From Treponema sp. (GTDB taxonomy: Bacteria > Spirochaetota > Spirochaetia > Treponematales > Breznakiellaceae), in contig JAISMQ010000082.1 of the NCBI GenBank assembly GCA_031276685.1, positions 1-5,063 of the forward strand: DNA of 5,063 bases, given 5' to 3'. Numbering within the stretch: the stretch's first letter is position 1; every line of letters begins with the position of its first letter. Under the pieces are notes generated by a model. That model was not told the DNA's origin. It did no database searches and worked only from the letters and a program-made list of their open reading frames with translations. The translations under genes were made by a program, and so were the position numbers. Below are positions 1-4,159 of the stretch, piece after piece.

Positions 1-24
1 TAGTATCCTCCCGCGAGAATACTA
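1..24. repeat. Short imperfect hairpin / inverted repeat at the left edge
   Basis: TAGTAT (1-6) is the exact reverse complement of ATACTA (19-24). After a C7/A18 mismatch, CTC (8-10) pairs with GAG (15-17), leaving a 4-base loop. A pyrimidine-rich but not continuous T stretch follows, so it could be a weak terminator of a gene to the left or a protein-binding palindrome. It may extend beyond the window edge, so its full length cannot be judged. Confidence 0.45.
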
Positions 25-65
25 CCGTTTCCCTTCTTATTTGTAAAGTTTTAGATGTTACGGTG

Positions 66-80
66 TACTAGATTGTAGTA
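66..80. repeat. TACTA-N5-TAGTA inverted repeat
   Basis: TACTA (66-70) and TAGTA (76-80) are perfect 5-bp inverted arms around a 5-base spacer. The same TACTA/TAGTA half-sites form the much better palindrome at 1686-1709 before the DUF4130 gene, and TAGTA recurs at 168-172 and 262-266. It may be a regulator half-site or simply a common AT-rich string. Confidence 0.3.
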
Positions 81-105
81 TGGCGGTGAATATGATGTCT
101 GTCAA

Positions 106-120
106 GCGAATTTTCGCGAA
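106..120. promoter_or_regulatory. Overlapping palindromes, possible operator
   Basis: GCGAA (106-110) and TTCGC (113-117) are inverted around TT. TTCGCGAA (113-120) is a perfect 8-bp palindrome overlapping it. The stretch also reads as a direct repeat: GCGAATTTT at 106-114 recurs 10 bases later at 116-124. A one-turn spacing would place two copies on the same DNA face, as at an operator. No known consensus was recognised. Confidence 0.25.
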
Positions 121-132
121 TTTTTACCTGAA

Positions 133-161
133 TTCATAAAAAACGCCAATATGGGTACAAT
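133..161 (+). promoter_or_regulatory. Possible upstream sigma70-type promoter
   Basis: TTCATA (133-138) and TACAAT (156-161) are separated by 17 bases, a fair match to TTGACA/TATAAT. A transcript would begin near 168 and give a leader of about 100 bases before the ATG at 272. There is no Shine-Dalgarno at the end of that leader. It would be an alternative or additional promoter to the one at 237-265. Confidence 0.3.
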
Positions 162-236
162 GATGTATAGTATATTTGCCAGTTTTCTGTTCAGTACGCC
201 CTATCAAGGTGTTATGTGGCGGGCCTGCCCTTCCCC

Positions 237-265
237 TTGCCCAAAATGCTACATAGGCGTATAGT
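237..265 (+). promoter_or_regulatory. Promoter of the radical SAM gene, placed for a leaderless mRNA
   Basis: TTGCCC (237-242) and TATAGT (260-265) have the optimal 17-base spacing. Only six bases separate the -10 box from the ATG at 272, so normal initiation 6-7 bases after the box would start transcription on or beside the A of the ATG. No Shine-Dalgarno is present. The same layout recurs before the second gene (1678-1706), which makes chance less likely. The region around the -10 also has imperfect symmetry (TACATA 250-255 with TATAGTA 260-266). Confidence 0.55.
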
Positions 266-271
266 ATCCCC

Positions 272-1663
272 ATGGACCTTGGGGCGAAATTGGCGATCCT
301 GGCGGGGGCGGCGAAGTACGACGCATCCTGCGCTTCCTCCGGCAGCGGGGAGTCCCCCGGCCGCCATAAAGCCGCCGGCTTAAAGGCAGCGGGCTTAAAG
401 GCCGGCGGGGGCGCGTCGTTCGGGATCAGCCGTCCCGCCGGGGTCTGTCACAGTTGGACCGAGGACGGCCGCTGCGTGAGCCTTCTCAAGGTCCTCTTTT
501 CCAACCAGTGCCGCTTCGACTGCGCCTACTGCGTGAACCGGGCCTCCGCCGATGTCCCGCGCAGTTCCTTCCCGGTAAGCGAGCTGGTGGATCTTACCTG
601 CCAGTTCTACCGGCGGAACTACATCGAGGGGCTTTTCCTTTCATCGGGGATCTTCGCGGACCCGGACATTGTCATGGAACAGCTTGTCGGGACCGCCCGG
701 ACCCTCCGCACCCAGGCGGGCTACGGGGGCTATATCCACCTTAAGATCATCCCCGGCGCCGGGGAAGCGCTGATCCGGGAGGCGGGGCGCTGGGCGGACC
801 GGCTCAGCGCCAACATAGAGCTTCCCACGGAACAGAGTCTGAGCCGCCTGGCGCCGCAGAAGTCCGGCAGGCAGATCTTCGCCGCCATGGAGCAGTTCTG
901 CGGCCTTAGCCGGGAATCCGAGGAGGGCCGCCGCCGGGTAACGTTTTTGCCCCAGGGCAAAAGCGCCGCCCCGGCCTTCGCCCCCGCCGGCCAGAGTACC
1001 CAGCTTATCGTGGGGGCCAGTGCGGAGGACGACCGCCGGATAATCGCCCTGTCCAGCGCCCTGTACCGGAAGTACGCCCTCCGCCGGGTGTACTACTCCG
1101 CTTATATCCCCGTAGGGGGCGGGGCCCCCGAACCCTGGCTCCCCGCGTATCCCACGGGGTCCCCGGAGGCGGACACTGGGGCGGCGGGGTCCCGCGGACT
1201 CCCGTTCCCGGACGCCGGATGGCGCTGGAACGGCCCCCCGCGATCCGTTCTTGCCAGGGAGCACCGGCTTTACCAGGCGGACTGGCTCCTCCGCTTTTAC
1301 CACTTTGACGCCGCCGAGATCCTCGGCGAATCCCAGCCCTTCCTCGATCCCCACCTCGATCCAAAAACGGTCTGGGCGCTTGGGCACCCGGATTTTTTCC
1401 CCGTGGAGGTAAACCGGGCCGATTACGAGGCCCTGCTCCGGGTCCCCGGCATCGGCGCCAAGACCGCCCGGCGGATCGTCGAGACCCGCCGTTCCCGGAC
1501 CATCGGTTTTGACGGCCTCCGCCGCCTGGGCGCCGTTATGAAACGGGCCCGCTACTTTGCCAGTTGTTCCGGCGCGGTCCTGGACACGCCCGCCGATCCC
1601 CGCCGTATCCGCCGCCTCCTTGCCGATGACGACGCGCTCCAGTTGCCCCTGTTCGAGTTTTAG
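272..1663 (+). CDS. Radical SAM protein with helix-hairpin-helix, putative DNA modification/repair (TIGR03916-like)
   Basis: This 463-residue cytoplasmic protein has an N-terminal radical SAM domain. The [4Fe-4S] cysteines are C80, C84 and C87 (CRFDCAYC, CX3CX2C). Family-typical blocks follow: GVCHSWTEDGRC 57-68, YIEGLFLSSG 117-126, NIELPTE 181-187, GQSTQLIVG 240-248 and REHRLYQADWLLRFY 329-343. A C-terminal helix-hairpin-helix with PGIG at 392-395 suggests DNA binding. Members are known to be paired with DUF4130 proteins, as here; substrate and product are unknown, and repair or modification of DNA is inference. The ATG at 272 is the only possible start, since an in-frame TAG lies at 254-256 and the conserved N-terminus begins at once. 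Oddities are a Lys/Ala/Gly repeat insert (about 32-47) and a Gly/Pro-rich insert (about 282-325). Cysteines C20, C59, C68 and C432 could bind a second cluster. It resembles spore photoproduct lyase only in general radical SAM logic. Confidence 0.9.
   Translation: MDLGAKLAILAGAAKYDASCASSGSGESPGRHKAAGLKAAGLKAGGGASFGISRPAGVCHSWTEDGRCVSLLKVLFSNQCRFDCAYCVNRASADVPRSSFPVSELVDLTCQFYRRNYIEGLFLSSGIFADPDIVMEQLVGTARTLRTQAGYGGYIHLKIIPGAGEALIREAGRWADRLSANIELPTEQSLSRLAPQKSGRQIFAAMEQFCGLSRESEEGRRRVTFLPQGKSAAPAFAPAGQSTQLIVGASAEDDRRIIALSSALYRKYALRRVYYSAYIPVGGGAPEPWLPAYPTGSPEADTGAAGSRGLPFPDAGWRWNGPPRSVLAREHRLYQADWLLRFYHFDAAEILGESQPFLDPHLDPKTVWALGHPDFFPVEVNRADYEALLRVPGIGAKTARRIVETRRSRTIGFDGLRRLGAVMKRARYFASCSGAVLDTPADPRRIRRLLADDDALQLPLFEF
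364..408 (+). repeat. 15-base in-frame tandem repeat in the radical SAM gene
   Basis: GGCTTAAAGGC occurs at 377-387 and again at 392-402, a period of 15 bases. A degenerate earlier unit precedes them. It encodes three five-residue units reading HKAAG, LKAAG and LKAGG at residues 32-46. The repeat lies between two conserved blocks (SCASSGS and GVCHS), in what is probably a flexible loop. Confidence 0.65.
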
Positions 1664-1677
1664 TCCCGGCCCTGCCC

Positions 1678-1706
1678 TTGCCATTTTTACTATAAAAACA
1701 TATAGT
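1678..1706 (+). promoter_or_regulatory. Promoter of the DUF4130 gene, placed for a leaderless mRNA
   Basis: TTGCCA (1678-1683) and TATAGT (1701-1706) are 17 bases apart, with seven bases between the -10 box and the ATG at 1714. This is nearly the same design as at 237-265, including a CCTGCCCTT string just upstream of or overlapping the -35 (1671-1679, compare 224-232). No Shine-Dalgarno is present. The promoter sits in the 50-base gap after the radical SAM gene, so the second gene may have its own transcript as well as read-through. Confidence 0.55.
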
Positions 1707-1709
1707 AAA
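1686..1709. promoter_or_regulatory. Perfect 9-bp palindrome over the -10 region, likely operator
   Basis: TTTACTATA (1686-1694) and TATAGTAAA (1701-1709) are exact inverted repeats around AAAACA. The right arm contains the -10 box and ends four bases before the ATG. As DNA it looks like a repressor operator. As RNA in a read-through transcript it would be an AT-rich hairpin at the start codon. Neither role is shown by sequence alone. Confidence 0.5.
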
Positions 1710-1713
1710 CGCC

Positions 1714-2682
1714 ATGGAAGCGGAATCGCGTTATGACGGGACTCTGGAAGGGTTCTTCGCCCTGCTGGACCGGCTCTGGGGCGCCGCGCTGCCGGAGGAA
1801 CGCTGGCCCCGGCGGGTCGTCCGGCCTGCCGGGTGTTCCGGCGGCTTTCCCGACGGGGAGGGCTCCCTCTTTGACCCGCCCGCGCAGCCCCCGCAGCCTG
1901 GCCCGCTTCCCGACCCGCTGGGCGGCGCGGTCCCGCAGGACGGCGCTGCAGGGATCCTGTTCCGGGTTTCCGCGGACGCCTACGACGCGCTGGTCCGCGT
2001 CTGGATGAGCGGCCGCCCCCTGGAAGGGGAGGCCCTGCGCTACGCGCTCCGGGTACTGTCTGCGGCGAAGAGGGCCGCGTCCGGCCCTGTGCCAAATCCC
2101 GCGCCCGGTCAGGCTGGCGGCGCGGCGTGGTACTGCCGCGAGGAGGCCCGCCGGGGCGCCGCCGTCGCGGCCCGGGATCGGCTGGACGATGATTGCCGGG
2201 CCGTGCTGGCGCTTTCCGGCAAAGTCGCCCACGAAATCGACCGGCTTACGGGCTTCCTCCGCTTCAGCCCCGACGGGCGGGGGCGCTACGTTGCGCGCTG
2301 TTCCCCGGACTACGCTATCCTTCCGGCCCTGGGCCCTCACTTTTCCGGCCGCTTTGGGGACGCGCCCTGGGCCGTTATCGATCAAAAGCGGGGCCTCGCC
2401 CTGGCCGGGGTGGGCGGGGGGGATGCCCGGCTGTTCGCCGGCCGCGGGCCCCGTCCTTCCGAAGCCGGGCCGCCCGGAGTCGGGCCGCCCGAGACCGGGC
2501 AGTCCGAAGCCTGGGAAGAGCTCTGGCGCTGTTACCACCGGGTCATTAGTATCGAAAGCAGGAAGAACCCTTCGCTGCAGCGGGGCTTCATACCCTTACG
2601 CTACCGGGGCTACCTGGACGAATTCAAAACTCCCCCGGCCCCGCCGGCGGGGGGAGGATCCCCCGGTTCCGGAGGATTGTAA
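1714..2682 (+). CDS. DUF4130-type probable DNA metabolism protein (TIGR03915-like), partner of the radical SAM protein
   Basis: This is a 322-residue soluble protein. After the short start motif YDGT (7-10, typical of the family), residues about 80-305 resemble the DUF4130 domain. Visible landmarks are AHEIDRLTGFLRF (172-184), YVARCSPDYAILP (192-204), HFSGRF (209-214), W219, EELWRCYHRVIS (268-279) and the C-terminal Arg/Tyr-rich end near 290-304. The family is the usual partner of the upstream radical SAM protein and is sometimes fused to a uracil-DNA-glycosylase-like domain. No such fusion is present, as the protein ends in a Pro/Gly tail. Two linkers look expanded: a Gly/Pro-rich stretch (about 38-80) and a five-residue repeat (246-266). 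The ATG at 1714 is the first after an in-frame TAA at 1693-1695 and has no Shine-Dalgarno. Biochemical role unknown; assignment rests on motif memory and the pairing. Confidence 0.85.
   Translation: MEAESRYDGTLEGFFALLDRLWGAALPEERWPRRVVRPAGCSGGFPDGEGSLFDPPAQPPQPGPLPDPLGGAVPQDGAAGILFRVSADAYDALVRVWMSGRPLEGEALRYALRVLSAAKRAASGPVPNPAPGQAGGAAWYCREEARRGAAVAARDRLDDDCRAVLALSGKVAHEIDRLTGFLRFSPDGRGRYVARCSPDYAILPALGPHFSGRFGDAPWAVIDQKRGLALAGVGGGDARLFAGRGPRPSEAGPPGVGPPETGQSEAWEELWRCYHRVISIESRKNPSLQRGFIPLRYRGYLDEFKTPPAPPAGGGSPGSGGL
2451..2510 (+). repeat. 15-base in-frame tandem repeat in the DUF4130 gene
   Basis: Four 15-base units lie end to end. The two central ones (2466-2480 and 2481-2495) share CGGGCCGCCCG, and the outer ones share TCCGAAGC. 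They encode five-residue units such as AGPPG, VGPPE and TGQSE at residues 251-265. The repeat sits between the strand after W219 and the conserved ELWRCY motif, so it probably lengthens a surface loop. Confidence 0.6.
2632..2664 (+). repeat. GC-rich inverted repeats with alternative pairing at the end of the DUF4130 gene
   Basis: CCCCC (2632-2636) can pair with GGGGG (2650-2654), with a perfect CCGCCGGCGG palindrome (2641-2650) inside. The same G run can instead pair with CCCCC (2660-2664). The DNA encodes the Pro/Gly tail of the protein, so low complexity may explain it entirely. Confidence 0.4.
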
Positions 2683-2717
2683 CTGAAAACAAAGCACGGT
2701 GGTTTTACAGGATAAGG

Positions 2718-2767
2718 CTGTTTCGCCGGAAGCCGGATGCTGAAACAGGCTCAAAAAAGGACTTTTT
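2718..2767 (+). terminator. Stem-loop region after the DUF4130 gene, possible weak terminator
   Basis: CTGTTTC (2718-2724) pairs exactly with GAAACAG (2742-2748), and an inner CCGG/CCGG stem (2726-2729 with 2733-2736) extends the hairpin. A T-run (2763-2767) lies 14 bases after the stem and is part of an AAAAAG-GA-CTTTTT palindrome (2754-2767). The gap between stem and T-run is too long for a classic intrinsic terminator. The position, between functionally unrelated gene pairs, fits one. Confidence 0.35.
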
Positions 2768-2778
2768 CTTGCCTTTGA

Positions 2779-2812
2779 CGGCCCGGCTGGGGCCGCGTAC
2801 CGCTGGTAATAG
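2779..2812 (+). promoter_or_regulatory. GC hairpin and possible extended -10 promoter before the TolC gene
   Basis: CGGCCC (2779-2784) and GGGCCG (2790-2795) form a 6-bp stem with a five-base loop. TG-N-TAATAG (2804-2812) follows and could serve as an extended -10 element without a good -35, giving a short leader before the Shine-Dalgarno at 2828. TTGACG at 2775-2780 is too far from it for a standard spacer. The promoter call is weak. Confidence 0.25.
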
Positions 2813-2827
2813 TTTGCTGCCGTTGTT

Positions 2828-2833
2828 GGGAGG
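2828..2833 (+). promoter_or_regulatory. Shine-Dalgarno of the TolC-family gene
   Basis: GGGAGG lies six bases before the ATG at 2840 and fixes that start. The contrast with the two upstream genes, which have none, is notable. Confidence 0.8.
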
Positions 2834-2839
2834 CGTTCT

Positions 2840-4159
2840 ATGCGATTCCTGGGGAAGCTTCTATGCGCCCTATCCGTTTGTTGCGCCGCCCTCCCTCTGG
2901 GGGCTGCGGATCCCTTTACGCTTACCCTCGATGACGCGGTGGCGCGGGCCCTGGACCACAGCGTCAGCCTTGAGACGGGCCGCATCACGCTGGAAGAGCG
3001 GGATTACGCCGCCGACCGCCTGTGGGCGCTGGTGTTCCCCGCTATCAGCGCCGATGCCGGCATCAGGTACGGGAGTACCCTCTTTACCGGCGCCCGGCAG
3101 CCTGTGGAGCAGCGGTTCAGCTACAGTACCTCCGTCGGCCTTAGCCTTAGTTTTACTGCGGGGCTCCCCTACCGCATGAAGCTCCTTGGCCTTGCCTACG
3201 ACCGGCAGCTTTTAACTTACGAGGACGCCCAGCGGCTTCTGGAGATCGCGACGGTAAAGAGCTTCTGTGACCTTGTCGCGGAACGGAAAAACCTCGACCA
3301 ACTGGCCGAAACCCAGGACCTGGCGGAACGCCAGTTGGAGCGGTCCCGCATCGGCAGGGACAACGGGCTGATCGGCCAAACGGCGCTGAGCCAGAGCGAA
3401 CTGGCGGTGGAGGTCGCGAACTACGAGCTGAGCGTTGCCCAGGCGACCTACGCGGCCAATCTCGGCGCCTTTCTCAGCTCCCTGGGGCTCCCCCCCGAAC
3501 CCTTGGCGGAACTGGAGGGGGAATTCGAAGTCCGGCGGCTGAAACTGGACGCGGAAGAGCTTATCCGGGAATACCTTGACAAGCGGCCCGACATCGTGCA
3601 GCAGAGCCGGGCCATCGAGGAAGCGAAACTGGCGAGCCGGCAGAGGAGCCTGGACGCCCGGTCCCCCTCGCTGCGCCTGTCCCTGAACTGGGGGGGCGGT
3701 TCCGGGGGCGGGGGTATTACGGCCCCCTTCGCCGACAGCCTCAGCGGGTCCGTCTCCCTCAGTATCCCTGTCAATTCCTGGATACCCGGCACGACTGAAT
3801 CCCAGGCCCTGCGCACGGCGAAAAACGAAATTGAAAAGGCCGAACTGAACTTAACGAACATCAAAAACCAGGCCGCCGCCCAGATCCGGATGCTGGTGGC
3901 GAATTTGCGGAACTCCTGGGAAAGCCGGGAGATCGCCCTGCGGCGGGAGCAGATCGCCCAGCGGTCCTACGATCTGACTGAGCGGGGTGTTCAGAACGGG
4001 GCCGTGGAGACTTTCGCGCTGGAGACAAGCCGCAAGAGCCTGACCGACGCCTGGTACCAGGTGCTGCGGAGCGGATTTTCCTACCAGAAACTCGCCCTGG
4101 ACCTGGCCCAGGCCCTGAACGCGGATTGGCGGAACTATATCACAAGGAGCGGCCCGTGA
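2840..4159 (+). CDS. TolC-family outer-membrane efflux channel (OMF)
   Basis: The 439-residue protein begins with a Sec signal peptide: basic MRFLGK, a hydrophobic core to about residue 18, and likely cleavage after GAA (21-23). The mature start, FTLTLDDAVARALDHS, is the usual TolC/OMF opening. Two repeated halves follow, each with long amphipathic helices and short beta segments. Half boundaries are marked by LGLPPEPLAEL (about 214-224) and by KRPDIVQQSRAIEEAKL (about 249-265), whose RPDI string is highly typical. Length is normal for the family. It should form a trimeric outer-membrane barrel with a periplasmic helical tunnel, the exit duct of a tripartite pump. A Gly-rich stretch (about 284-291) lies in the second beta region, probably an extracellular loop. 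It overlaps the adaptor gene by four bases, so the two are co-transcribed and probably coupled. The nearest functional analogue is spirochaetal BesC, but orthology is not proven. Confidence 0.9.
   Translation: MRFLGKLLCALSVCCAALPLGAADPFTLTLDDAVARALDHSVSLETGRITLEERDYAADRLWALVFPAISADAGIRYGSTLFTGARQPVEQRFSYSTSVGLSLSFTAGLPYRMKLLGLAYDRQLLTYEDAQRLLEIATVKSFCDLVAERKNLDQLAETQDLAERQLERSRIGRDNGLIGQTALSQSELAVEVANYELSVAQATYAANLGAFLSSLGLPPEPLAELEGEFEVRRLKLDAEELIREYLDKRPDIVQQSRAIEEAKLASRQRSLDARSPSLRLSLNWGGGSGGGGITAPFADSLSGSVSLSIPVNSWIPGTTESQALRTAKNEIEKAELNLTNIKNQAAAQIRMLVANLRNSWESREIALRREQIAQRSYDLTERGVQNGAVETFALETSRKSLTDAWYQVLRSGFSYQKLALDLAQALNADWRNYITRSGP
4144..4149 (+). promoter_or_regulatory. Shine-Dalgarno of the adaptor gene, supports the GTG start
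   Basis: AAGGAG lies six bases before the GTG at 4156, inside the end of the TolC gene. It favours GTG over any internal ATG, the first of which (4246) would remove the membrane helix. Confidence 0.8.

Larger units (their letters stand above)
1..271. other. AT-rich noncoding leader upstream of the radical SAM gene
   Basis: I see no convincing gene here. Base composition is much AT-richer than the rest of the window. It contains a hairpin at 1-24, a TACTA-N5-TAGTA inverted repeat at 66-80, overlapping GCGAA/TTCGC symmetry at 106-120, a sigma70-like TTCATA-N17-TACAAT at 133-161, and the promoter of the next gene at 237-265. Two small ATG ORFs (92-139, 15 codons; 151-264, 37 codons) lack a ribosome binding site and look like chance. 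Whatever gene lies to the left ends before the window. Confidence 0.7.

Noticed and set aside
92..139. A 15-codon ORF (begins MMSVKRIF) that might be a leader peptide.
   Set aside because: No clear ribosome binding site, and no run of regulatory codons or attenuator hairpin that would explain it.
151..264. A 37-codon ORF whose end carries CPSPCPKC, which fits a CX3CX2C radical SAM-like cysteine pattern.
   Set aside because: No Shine-Dalgarno, its stop lies inside the -10 box of the next gene, and the rest has no radical SAM features. The cysteines come from C-rich promoter DNA.
641..2095. Long minus-strand open frame (484 codons) opposite the radical SAM and DUF4130 genes.
   Set aside because: Its product is Arg/Gly/Pro-rich with no recognisable domain. 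It is a shadow caused by high GC at third positions of the real genes.
1690..2538. Minus-strand open frame opposite the DUF4130 gene, with Gly/Arg/Pro repeats.
   Set aside because: It is the complement of a well-supported gene, and its repeats are just the complement of the 15-base repeat at 2451-2510.
2840..2910. Possible lipobox in the TolC signal peptide, because two cysteines follow LSV.
   Set aside because: Neither cysteine has an acceptable -1/-3 pattern, and a normal signal peptidase I site (GAA before DPF) lies downstream.
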